Shown here piece after piece: positions 32,871 to 41,600 of a stretch of 64,000 nt of DNA (the first letter of the stretch is position 1; each line of letters starts with the position of its first letter). This DNA is from Candidatus Microbacterium phytovorans. Lineage in GTDB: Bacteria; Actinomycetota; Actinomycetes; Actinomycetales; Microbacteriaceae. The stretch spans positions 2,666,001-2,730,000 of the forward strand of contig CP119321.1 in NCBI GenBank assembly GCA_029202445.1. The letters are read 5' to 3'. The notes beneath the pieces are model-generated. The model was not told the DNA's origin. It worked only from the letters and a program-made list of their open reading frames with translations, and did not search any database. The position numbers and the translations under genes were made by a program.

Positions 32871-34006
32871 GTGTCTTCCTTCTGAGGCGAGGGCGGAATC
32901 GGGGCGGCGGAGGGGGTGCGGCCGATCTTGGATGCCACGGGGCGGCGTGCGTCGGCCCGACGTGCCCGCCCTTCGACGAGGAGCAGCACGAGCACCGTCG
33001 CGGCGGCGAAGAGGCAGGCCACGGCGACCCCGTGAGCCCGCTGGGTGAAGAACCCAGCGACCCGCCACAGGGCGGCTCCGGCGGCCCACGCGGCGATGAA
33101 CGCAGCGACCGTGACGAGCGCGCTCCCGATCGCGAGCGGCGTGGCGCGCACCCGCGCAGCCCGTGAGCTGAGGTCCATCAGGAGGTCGCCGGGGACGGCG
33201 AGCACGGTGCGCACGCGACGGACGGCGCGGAGACTGACGAGCGCCCACAGCCCCAGGCCGATCACGAGGATCGCCGGCAGCAGTCCGGACACCTGCACGC
33301 TCCTCGCGCTGACGAGGACGTCTCGCATCCGCTCGAACCACGTCTGTGCGGCTGGTGACGGCGATGCCGCGTCGAAATGCAGGAAGCGCGCCGGTTCCTC
33401 CGACCATGTGACCACGCCGTCGGCGCAGGCGTCGACCGGCGCGATCAGAAGGCCGCCGTGCACCGAACCGCCGATCTCGCGGAACGTCCGCGTCACTCCG
33501 CTCACGGAGAGGCGGCACCGCTCGCCGTCCCACGTCGTGAGCACGACCGACTCGCCGGGGGTGACATCGAGTGCGACGGCGGTCGCTTCGTCGATCAGGA
33601 CCCGTCCCGCCTGGGGCGATCCCGTGACCATCACCCCGGCGAGAAGGGCGCTCCACCGCGGGGGTGAGGTGTCCCCGTGGCTCCACACGGTCGGTTCGAC
33701 GGCATCCGTGAAGTCCCCGGGTTCACGCTCCGGGTCGTCGAATCGTGCGGCTGACATGAGTTGCACGCCCTCGGTCACCGTCACCGACACTCCGTCGCCG
33801 CGGGCGGGGCGATCGGCGACGTCGTCGCGCGTCTCATAGCGCAGCCCGCTTTCGAAGTGCAGGGCATCGAAGATCTGAAAGCTGGCGAGCAGCAACACGA
33901 ACATCGTCAGCATCCCGACGGCGACCATCGTGATCATGTCGATGAGGAGCGGTGCGGCGGTGAGGTGGCGCACCTGCACGCGCGCGGTGGTGAAGCGCTG
34001 AGTCAT
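32867..34006 (-). CDS. FtsX-like ABC transporter permease, second subunit
   Basis: Membrane protein of 379 residues with the half-FtsX layout: one N-terminal helix (about 20-47), an extracellular domain of about 190 residues containing two Cys (GERCRLSV, VDACADGV), then three C-terminal helices (from about 262; VSGLLPAILVIGLGLWALVSL split by short loops) and a basic tail. The cytoplasmic RAVRRVRTVLAVPGDLLMDL loop between helices is the likely ATPase contact. ATG at 34006 follows AAGAAGG by 8 nt and overlaps the stop of the first permease. Its substrate is unknown; the large extracellular domain recalls MacB-type mechanotransmission. Confidence 0.8.
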   Translation of the reverse strand: MTQRFTTARVQVRHLTAAPLLIDMITMVAVGMLTMFVLLLASFQIFDALHFESGLRYETRDDVADRPARGDGVSVTVTEGVQLMSAARFDDPEREPGDFTDAVEPTVWSHGDTSPPRWSALLAGVMVTGSPQAGRVLIDEATAVALDVTPGESVVLTTWDGERCRLSVSGVTRTFREIGGSVHGGLLIAPVDACADGVVTWSEEPARFLHFDAASPSPAAQTWFERMRDVLVSARSVQVSGLLPAILVIGLGLWALVSLRAVRRVRTVLAVPGDLLMDLSSRAARVRATPLAIGSALVTVAAFIAAWAAGAALWRVAGFFTQRAHGVAVACLFAAATVLVLLLVEGRARRADARRPVASKIGRTPSAAPIPPSPQKEDT

Positions 34007-35121
34007 GCGAGGACCTTCTTTCGTTGTATCCGCGTCGCCACGACAGCCGTCCCGGTACCGGCTGCTACACAGGCCACCGCGGCGAGCCACCATACGGCGG
34101 ACACCGAGGGAGGGAGCGCCGGCCCGGCGAATCCCGGAGCGTAGGCGAGTGTTCCCACGGCCGCACCGGCACCGACTCCCAGGGCGGTGGTCGCGGCCAG
34201 TCCCAGGAGCAGGGTTCGGTAGATGCCGGCCGGCGGCGCGCCCAGTTCGACGAGGATCTCCGCCCGGTCGCGGAAAGTGCGGACGAGCGCGATGGTCTCG
34301 CCGACGACGATGGCCAGCAGCGCGGCGACCGCGATGCCGCTCAACGTGAGCACGAGCGAGAGGTCGATGAACGACTCGCCCTCCCGGGTCGTCAGCAGAT
34401 CGCCGACGTCGGACACGGCGAACGGCTCGGGGTATCCGATGGCCAGAAGCGCCTCCCGCCACGGTGACCCGGTGAGCATCTCGCGCACCCTGTCGGGTGA
34501 TGCGGTGGTGACGAGCGACGTCGGCGCGGTCTCGACGTGTGGCGCGTGCCGCTCGATGGCATCCACGGGAAGGATGGCGGCCCCGGCATAACCGGCCTCG
34601 CGCACGGCGTAGATTCCCCGCACGCGGAGCGTGACATCGGTCGTCGGGGTGAGGCCGATCGAGATGTCGTCCCCCGGGCCCACCGCCAGTGCGGCAGCCA
34701 GGTCGGCGGAGATGTCCGCCCAGTCGCCGAGGTCGCCGGGCTCTCGCGCCGCCCCCGCGACCCGGGTCGCGTCGGGCATGAGTGTCAACTCCGGATCGGG
34801 GTGCGAGCCCAGGAGTACCCAGAGGGAGACGGGCCCGAAGCGGTCGCCGTGTGCCGCGGCGTCGGTCGCGAACTCGGAGATCATCATCGAGCGCTCGCCG
34901 GGAAGCTGCGTCGCCAGGTGATGCTCCGCATCTGCCACGGCCTCGATGGGTGCGTGCGAGCGTGCGGCCGTATCGCGGTAGCCGCCGGTATCGAGGGCGA
35001 ACTGAACGGGGAACATCATCCCGAGGGTGAGGCTGAGACCGGCCGCCGCCGCGAAGACGACCGCCAGCCTCAGCAGCTCGGCGCGGACGACGCGCACGGC
35101 ATCCGGAGTAATGCGAGTCAC
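34003..35121 (-). CDS. FtsX-like ABC transporter permease, first subunit
   Basis: Membrane protein of 372 residues: N-terminal helix (about 14-34), extracellular domain to about 250, then three helices. The FtsX signature region is visible as ALVRTFRDRAEILVELGAPPAGIYRTLLLG (split around residue 290), which resembles the RxxEIALLRALGATxxxI stretch of MacB/FtsX and contacts the ATPase. It starts with GTG at 35121, overlapping the stop of the secreted-protein gene by 4 nt, a strong hint that both products are needed together. Forms a heterodimer with the next gene's product presumably. Confidence 0.82.
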   Translation of the reverse strand: MTRITPDAVRVVRAELLRLAVVFAAAAGLSLTLGMMFPVQFALDTGGYRDTAARSHAPIEAVADAEHHLATQLPGERSMMISEFATDAAAHGDRFGPVSLWVLLGSHPDPELTLMPDATRVAGAAREPGDLGDWADISADLAAALAVGPGDDISIGLTPTTDVTLRVRGIYAVREAGYAGAAILPVDAIERHAPHVETAPTSLVTTASPDRVREMLTGSPWREALLAIGYPEPFAVSDVGDLLTTREGESFIDLSLVLTLSGIAVAALLAIVVGETIALVRTFRDRAEILVELGAPPAGIYRTLLLGLAATTALGVGAGAAVGTLAYAPGFAGPALPPSVSAVWWLAAVACVAAGTGTAVVATRIQRKKVLA

Positions 35122-35645
35122 CTGACGGTGATGCGGAGGGCGGCGTTCGCGTCCATCCAGTGGTCGACTCCGGAGCCGCCGTGGAAGTAGCGCGCGCCAC
35201 GGGCCTCGGCGATGGCACTTCCCTTGACGCTGACACGCTTGGAACCGCGGAAGTTCTCGCTCCCCGACACGATCCACTGGCGGGTGCCCAGCCACTTGTC
35301 GTAGCGGGAGGAGTACAGCTTCGATGCCAGTGACGCGTTCCATTCGTCCAGACGCGGTGTATCGAACGTCAGCGGAATCGAGTTCATGTACCGCGCGGTG
35401 GCGGGCAGAGGGATGCCGAGAAGACTCGCCTCGTACTTGAGGATGGCGCGCGCGTGCAGCCGCTCCCTCTTGTTCAGACTCGTGTCACTGGTTCTCGCCA
35501 CCGCAGTGATCTGGAAGGCAGAGTCGCCGGCGATCTGGACAGATGTCGCCGCCTGGGCGGGCACAGCGACGCCGATCGCCAGAGCGAGTCCCGCGAGGGC
35601 GGAGTAGGTGGCCATGCGGCCGCGGTTTCGACGACGAGCGATCAC
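35118..35645 (-). CDS. Small secreted protein of ABC-exporter operon, unknown family
   Basis: A 175-residue precursor with a Sec signal peptide (ATYSALAGLALAIGVAVP, cleavage likely after AQAA at about residue 32) giving a mature protein of about 140 residues, basic, without cysteines and rich in Arg, Ser, Tyr and Trp (YDKWLGTRQWIVSGSENFRG; GGSGVDHWMDANAALRITVR at the C-terminus). I do not recognise it. GTG start at 35645 has AAAGGAGA 5 nt upstream. It opens the operon with two FtsX-like permeases and a LolD-type ATPase. That layout recalls bacteriocin/immunity or surface-protein export cassettes such as those of lactococcin 972-like proteins, but I see no sequence proof of such a relation. 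Confidence 0.78.
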   Translation of the reverse strand: MIARRRNRGRMATYSALAGLALAIGVAVPAQAATSVQIAGDSAFQITAVARTSDTSLNKRERLHARAILKYEASLLGIPLPATARYMNSIPLTFDTPRLDEWNASLASKLYSSRYDKWLGTRQWIVSGSENFRGSKRVSVKGSAIAEARGARYFHGGSGVDHWMDANAALRITVR

Positions 35646-35813
35646 GATGTCTCCTTTAAGGGTGTGCATACAGGCGTGGTGTTTCATGCCAGCGTAGACA
35701 TGACACCGGTGTCGCTGCGGGGAAATCGGGGTGCTGTGGATAACTCGCCTGCGCGGCTCCGTGGGGAGGCATTCACTCGCGGAGGATGCGCGGCGGGCGT
35801 CGGCGGCAGCCTG

Positions 35814-35819
35814 TAGCGT
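35814..35819 (+). promoter_or_regulatory. Possible -10 of class II uvrA
   Basis: TAGCGT about 25 nt before the ATG at 35845, with GAAGAGGGG (35831-35839) as ribosome-binding site. It lies in the 199-nt divergent region shared with the secreted-protein operon. Confidence 0.35.
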
Positions 35820-35844
35820 CGCATCACATCGAAGAGGGGCTCTC

Positions 35845-38208
35845 ATGGTCGACAACACGCAACCGGCATCCCACCCCGCCGACGGTCACGACCGCATCCG
35901 CGTCGTCGGAGCTCGGGAGAACAACCTCCAGGGGATCGACGTCGAGATCCCCAAGCGGCGGCTCACCGTCTTCACGGGGGTGAGCGGGTCGGGCAAGTCG
36001 TCGCTCGTGTTCGGCACGATCGCCAACGAATCCCAGCGCCTCATCAACGAGACGTACCCCACGTTCGTCCAGCAGTTCATGGGGCAGCTCAGCCGCCCCG
36101 AAGTTGACGCGCTGGAGAACGTGAGCCCCGCGATCATCGTCGATCAGGAGCGCATGGGCGCGAATGCGCGGTCCACGGTCGGCACCGCCACCGACGTGCA
36201 CGCCATGCTCCGCCTCCTGTTCAGCCGCCTCGGTCAACCGCACGTCGGCTCGCCGCAGGCGTTCTCGTTCAATGTGCCCTCGGTGTCGGGCGCGGGGGCC
36301 GTCACGATTGCGGTCGGCAAGGACAAGGGGAAGAAGGAGCGGCGATCGTTCGAGATCACGGGCGGCATGTGTCCGCGCTGCGAGGGTCTCGGCGAGACGA
36401 GCGATGTCGACGTCGACGAGGTCGTCGATCGCGCTCTCTCCCTCAACGGCGGCGCGATCCGGGTGCCGGGCTACAGCGCCGACGGCTGGATGGTGCGCAT
36501 CTACGCCGAGTCGGGCTTCCTCGACGGCGACAAGCCGATCGCCGACTACTCGGAGCAGGAGCTCCACGACTTCCTCTACCGAGACCAGACGAAGGTCCGC
36601 GTCGCGAACACCAACATGACCTACGAGGGGCTCATCCCCAAGATCACGAAATCCATGCTCCAGAAGGATCGGGAGTCGCTCCAGCCGCACGTCCGCGCCT
36701 TCGTCGATCGCGCCGTGAAGTTCCTGCCCTGCCCCGACTGCGGCGGCACGCGGCTCAACGAGGGTGCGCGCTCCTCGAAGATCCGCGGACGCAACATCGC
36801 CGAGGTCGCGGCGATGCAGATCACCGACCTCGCGGAGTGGCTCTCGACGATCGACGAACCGGAGGTGGCACCGCTCATGGCGGGGCTGCGCCAGACGATC
36901 GCGTCGTTCATCGACATCGGTCTCGGGTACCTCTCGCTCGACCGGTCCAGCGGCACGCTCTCGGGCGGCGAGGCGCAGCGCACCAAGATGATCCGCCACC
37001 TCGGGTCGAGCCTCACCGACGTCACGTACGTCTTCGACGAACCCACCGCGGGCCTCCACCCCCACGACATCCAGCGGATGAACGCCCTCCTCGGGCACCT
37101 TCGCGACAAGGGCAACACGGTGCTCGTCGTCGAGCACAAACCGGAAGTGATCGCGATCGCCGACCACGTCGTCGACCTCGGACCCGGCGCGGGCCGCCAC
37201 GGCGGGCGCATCATGTTCGAAGGAGACGTCGCAGGCCTCCGCGCCTCCGACACCCTCACGGGCCGTCATCTCGACCATCGTGCCGCGCTCAAGCCGACCA
37301 CCCGCACGGCGACGTCCCACCTCGAGATCCGCGGGGCGACGCAGCACAACCTGAAGAACGTCGACGTCGACATCCCCCTCGGCATCCTGACGGTCGTGAC
37401 GGGCGTCGCAGGCTCCGGCAAGTCCTCTCTCATCCACGGCAACGTGCCGTCGTTCGACGACGTGGTTGTCGTCGATCAGGCGCCCATCAAGGGGTCGCGC
37501 CGCAGCAGTCCCGCGACGTACACCGGCATCCTGGATGCCGTGCGCACCGCCTTCGCGAAGGCCAACGGCGTCAAGCCCGGGTTGTTCAGCGCGAACTCCG
37601 AAGGGGCGTGCCCCGCGTGCAAGGGGCTCGGTGTCATCATCACGAATCTCGGGTTCACGCAGAGCGTCGAGACGCGGTGCGAGCTGTGCGGGGGTTCGGG
37701 ATTCAGCGACGACGTGCTCGAGTACACGCTCGACGGCAAGAACATCGCCGAGGTGCTCGCGATGTCGGCGTCGGAGGCGGCGGAGTTCCTCCCGAAGGGG
37801 CCCGCCAACGCGACGCTCGCGCGCATGGTCGGCGTCGGCCTCGGGTACATCACCCTCGGGCAGGCGCTCAACACTCTCTCGGGTGGCGAACGGCAGCGCC
37901 TCAAGCTCGCGATCTCGATGGCGAAGAAGGGCGCGATCTACGTGCTCGACGAGCCCACGACGGGTCTGCATCTCGCCGACGTCGACAACCTGCTGGGACT
38001 CCTCGATCGGCTCGTGGATGCCGGCAACTCGGTCATCGTCATCGAGCACCATCAGGCGGTCATGGCTCACGCCGACTGGATCCTCGACATCGGCCCCGGC
38101 GCGGGACACGACGGCGGGACGGTCGTCTTCCAGGGCACTCCCGCGGATCTCGTGGCTGACGGATCGACGCTCACCGCTCAGCATCTCGCCGCCTACGTCG
38201 GACGCTGA
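35845..38208 (+). CDS. Short (class II) UvrA-like ABC ATPase
   Basis: A 787-residue UvrA paralog, shorter than housekeeping UvrA (about 950) because the UvrB-binding region is lacking, as in the UvrA2/DrrC group linked to resistance against DNA-binding drugs. Two ABC modules: Walker A GVSGSGKSS (about residue 45) and GVAGSGKSS (about 522); signatures LSGGEAQRTKM and LSGGERQRLKL; Walker B YVFDEPTAGL and YVLDEPTTGL. Two CxxC zinc sites are seen: CPRCEGLG (with CPDCGGTRL for the first module) and CPACKGLG / CELCGGSG. ATG with GAAGAGGGG upstream. Divergent from the secreted-protein/ABC-exporter operon. After the TGA at 38206 the same frame continues for 83 codons through a GGDLHx repeat. Confidence 0.92.
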   Translation: MVDNTQPASHPADGHDRIRVVGARENNLQGIDVEIPKRRLTVFTGVSGSGKSSLVFGTIANESQRLINETYPTFVQQFMGQLSRPEVDALENVSPAIIVDQERMGANARSTVGTATDVHAMLRLLFSRLGQPHVGSPQAFSFNVPSVSGAGAVTIAVGKDKGKKERRSFEITGGMCPRCEGLGETSDVDVDEVVDRALSLNGGAIRVPGYSADGWMVRIYAESGFLDGDKPIADYSEQELHDFLYRDQTKVRVANTNMTYEGLIPKITKSMLQKDRESLQPHVRAFVDRAVKFLPCPDCGGTRLNEGARSSKIRGRNIAEVAAMQITDLAEWLSTIDEPEVAPLMAGLRQTIASFIDIGLGYLSLDRSSGTLSGGEAQRTKMIRHLGSSLTDVTYVFDEPTAGLHPHDIQRMNALLGHLRDKGNTVLVVEHKPEVIAIADHVVDLGPGAGRHGGRIMFEGDVAGLRASDTLTGRHLDHRAALKPTTRTATSHLEIRGATQHNLKNVDVDIPLGILTVVTGVAGSGKSSLIHGNVPSFDDVVVVDQAPIKGSRRSSPATYTGILDAVRTAFAKANGVKPGLFSANSEGACPACKGLGVIITNLGFTQSVETRCELCGGSGFSDDVLEYTLDGKNIAEVLAMSASEAAEFLPKGPANATLARMVGVGLGYITLGQALNTLSGGERQRLKLAISMAKKGAIYVLDEPTTGLHLADVDNLLGLLDRLVDAGNSVIVIEHHQAVMAHADWILDIGPGAGHDGGTVVFQGTPADLVADGSTLTAQHLAAYVGR

Positions 38209-38460
38209 CGGCATCCCTCGGCCCGCCCGCCCGCACGGAGGCGATCTGCACAAGGGGGAGACCTGCACGGGGGCGATCTGCACAACGGAGGCGATCTGCA
38301 CAAGGGGGGAGATCTGCATGGCGGGGGAGATCTGCACAGCGGAGGCGATCTGCACAAGGGAGGATGCCGGGTGCCTCAGCGGCCCTCCGATGCGCCGATC
38401 TCCTCCGCACCGCCGCACCCCACCGCCGCACCCGAACACCCCCCGCCACCAGCCTGCTGA
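38209..38460 (+). other. In-frame open extension after uvrA stop, encoding GGDLHx repeats
   Basis: Reading on in the UvrA frame past its TGA gives 83 codons to the next stop. Codons 16-52 encode six GGDLH units, most followed by one variable residue (N, K, G, S), then a Pro/Ala/Ser-rich tail ending PPPPAC. There is no ATG or GTG between the TGA and the repeats. It is thus either a former C-terminal extension of UvrA cut off by the stop, a readthrough product, or non-coding. The region 38209-38608 holds no other gene. Confidence 0.4.
38237..38364 (+). repeat. Minisatellite, unit mostly 18 bp
   Basis: Seven units of the form GGnGGnGATCTGCACnnn; most are 18 bp, one is 15 bp, and between the first two units one G is missing, which shifts the first unit out of the frame of the rest. 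Differences among the in-frame units fall on third positions of the GGDLH codons or on the variable sixth codon. Confidence 0.85.
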
Positions 38461-38466
38461 CGAACT

Positions 38467-38480
38467 GGGGAGTTCTCCCC
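38467..38480. other. Short GC-rich hairpin upstream of PFNA-like operon
   Basis: GGGGA-GTTC-TCCCC: 5-bp stem with a 4-nt loop, about 35 nt before the possible -10. Could be a weak terminator for the upstream gene or an operator. Confidence 0.35.
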
Positions 38481-38514
38481 TGCCCTCGCGCTCGGTCATC
38501 GGCGCGGGCTGACG

Positions 38515-38520
38515 TAGGCT
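38515..38520 (+). promoter_or_regulatory. Possible -10 of the surface-protein/kinase operon
   Basis: TAGGCT, leaving a leader of about 80 nt with a small ACTGA/TCAGT hairpin (38546-38563) and a GGGGGGAG ribosome-binding site 9 nt before the ATG at 38609. No -35 consensus. Confidence 0.4.
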
Positions 38521-38608
38521 GGCAGGGTTTCCGACAGAGTGAGCGACTGATTCAGCAGTCAGTGCCCGACGCCACGCAGAAGAGTTAGCCCGGGGGGAGC
38601 CGAGCCCA

Positions 38609-41600
38609 ATGAAGTCCTTCGCGTGGCTTCGCGCACGCCCGCGCACACTGGCATCCGTCGGTGTCGTGGGTGCTGTCGCCGTGACCCTGGGTACGCTCGC
38701 CTTCGTCTACGAGGGCAACCCCACGACCGAGGTCGATCTCCACGACGGCGGTGTCTGGGTCACGAAGCAGTCGAGCATGCTCGTCGGCCACTTCAACCAC
38801 GAGTCGCAGGTGCTCGACGGCGGTCTGCGCACGGCGACGGCCGCCTACGACGTTCTCCAGGCCGGATCGCACGTGCTCGTCGTCGACGACAAGACCGTCA
38901 CCGCCGTCGATCCCGCCCGGGTCACCCTCAGCGGCAGCACCGACCTGCCGCCGGGAGCGACGCTCGCGCTCGGGGCGGGATCGGTCGCGGTGCTCGCCCC
39001 GTCGGGACAGCTGTGGACCACCGACTTCTCGGCGGTCTCGTCGTTCGCCCCCGAGACGGTCGACCCGATCGCCGAGCTCGGCGAGGGAGCGGTGACGGCG
39101 GTCGCGACCGACGGCACGGTGTACGCGGCATCCACCGAGGATGCCCGCCTCGTCGCCTACGGACGCGCCTCCGACGGCTCCATCACCGAGTCGGGCGCGC
39201 GTGACCTCGAGGGCGTCGAGAAGGACCACCGCCTCCAGCTGACGGCCGTCGGTCACGTCGCGTTCGCGCTCGACGCCGACACCGGAACGCTGTACGGCAG
39301 CGACGGCACGCGCGTCGAGGTGCCGGCCGACGCCGTGCTGCAGCAGCCCTCGGATGCGACGGATGCCGTCACCCTCGCCACCCCCACGTCGCTCGTGCGG
39401 GTGCCGCTGGGCGGCGGTGAGCCGACCACGGTCGAGGTCGAGGGCGGGGCTGCCGGCACGGCCGCGCAGCCCGTGTTCGTCGCCGGTTGTGCGTACGGTG
39501 CCTGGTCGGGGACGGGCCAGTTCGTCCGCGACTGCCCGGGAGACGGCAACGACCGGGCGGAGGCGATCAAGGGCGTCGAAGAGACGAGTGTGCTGCAGTT
39601 CCGCGTGAACCGCGACGTCGTCGTGCTGAACGACGTCTTCGGCGGCGCGGCATGGATGGCCAGCGACAGCATGCAGCGCGTCGACAACTGGCAGGACATC
39701 ACGCCGCCGGAGGGTGAAGGCGAGGAAGAAGAGGAGACCACCGAGGAGTCGGTGCAGACCACCCTTCCCGAGCGCACCGACAAGAACACCGCCCCGATCG
39801 CCAACGACGACCAGTACGGTGTCCGGCCGGGCCGCACGACCGTGCTTCCCGTGCTCGAGAACGACACGGATGCCGATGGCGACGTGCTCGTCGCGTCGGT
39901 CGAGCGCGACCCCTCGTTCGGCACGATCGAGCCGATCCACAACGGCGCGGCGCTCCAGATCACCGTCGACGACGACGCGTCCGGCTCCACGACCTTCACC
40001 TACAAGGTCGACGACGGCCGCGGCGGGGAGGACACCGCCCGCGTCACCGTCACCGTGCGCCCCCTCGACCAGAACTCGCCGCCCGTGCAGCGCCGGAAGA
40101 CGTCCGTGCCGGTCGAGACGGGCGGGACGGCGTCGTACAACGTGCTCGCCGACTGGATCGACCCCGACGGCGACGACATCTTCCTCCTCGACGTCGTGCC
40201 AGACGGGGGCGACGAAGCCAACTTCACGTCCGACGGCCAGATCACCTACCGTGCGATCGGTGGCGTGCAGGGGCGGAAGGAAGTGCCGATCACGGTGTCC
40301 GACGGCACCGACCCGGGCGGCGGTGTCGCCGTCTACGACATCCGTCCGCTCGGCAGCACGCAGCCGATCACGAACGCCGACCACGTCGTCACGCGCGCGG
40401 GTCAGCCGGTGACGGTCACCCCGCTCGCGAACGACACGAGCTCGGGGAGCGAGCTCCTCCGCCTCACGCGCGTCGACGAGCTCGAAGACGCGAAGATCGT
40501 CGCGGACTTCCGCGAGAAGACGTTCACCTTCACGTCGAGCAAGGTCGGCACCCACTACGTGCAGTACCTCGTCTCGGCCGGCCCGAACTCCGTTCCGGGT
40601 CTCGTTCGCGTCGACGTGCTCCCCGACGAGGAGAACGACCTCCCTCCCGTCGCGGTGCGCGACATCGCGTTGCTCCCGAAGGGCGGCGACGTGCTCGTCA
40701 ACGTCCTCGGCAACGACTCCGACCCCGGCGGCGGCATCCTCGTCGTGCAATCGGTGAGCGTCGAGCCGGGCACGGGCGTCGCCGCGGCGGTGCTCGGGCA
40801 CGAGACCGTCCGCATCACCGACCAGAGCGGCCTCGACGGTCAGGTGCGGGTGTCGTACACGATCTCCAACGGGGCGGCGTCGGCCACGGGCGAGATCGTC
40901 GTCATCCCGGTGCCTGCGCCCTCTCGTCTGCGTCCGCCGGTCGCCGAGGCCGATCAGGCGGTCGTCCGCGCGGGTGACATCGTCACGATCCCCGTGCTCG
41001 AGAACGACTTCCACCCCAACGGCGACACGATGCACGTCGCCGAGGAGCTCGTGGAGACGGTCGACCCCGAGGACGGCGAGGCCTTCGTCGCCGAAGACAC
41101 GGTGCGCTTCCGCGCGGGCGATGAGGCCAAGACCGTCAACCTCACCTACGACGTCGTCGATTCGACAGGACAGCGGGATGCCGGCTTCGTGCGCATCCAG
41201 ATCCTCCCCCTCAACGACGAGGCCAATGCGGCACCCCGTCCGCGCGACCTGACGGCGCGCGTGCTGGGCGGCTCGAAGGTGGAGATCCCCGTGCCGCTGG
41301 ACGGGATCGACGAGGACGGCGACTCCGTCGACCTCATCGGCCTCGCTTCCGCTCCCACCAAGGGCCGCATCGTCGAGACGAAGGTCGCCTCGTTCGTCTA
41401 CGAGGCGTTCGAGGAGTCGGTCGGCGTCGACGCGTTCACCTACCGGGTGCGCGACCGCCTCGGCAAGGAGGCGACGGCGACGGTGCAGCTGGGCATCGCG
41501 CCGGTGGCCGCCGACAACCAGGCGCCCTACGCCGTGCGCGACTCGGTCATCATGCGTCCGGGCCGCCAGGTGGCGGTGCCCGTCCTCGACAACGACTCCG

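Noticed and set aside
35118..35645. Lactococcin 972 family assignment for the secreted protein
   Set aside because: Only the operon layout is suggestive; the residue pattern of that family is not visible, so no family name was given.
38171..38449. Pentapeptide-like repeat protein on the minus strand (CADLP-like units)
   Set aside because: The period is 18 bp, so units are hexapeptides rather than A(D/N)LxX pentapeptides, and unit differences fall on third codon positions only in the plus frame.
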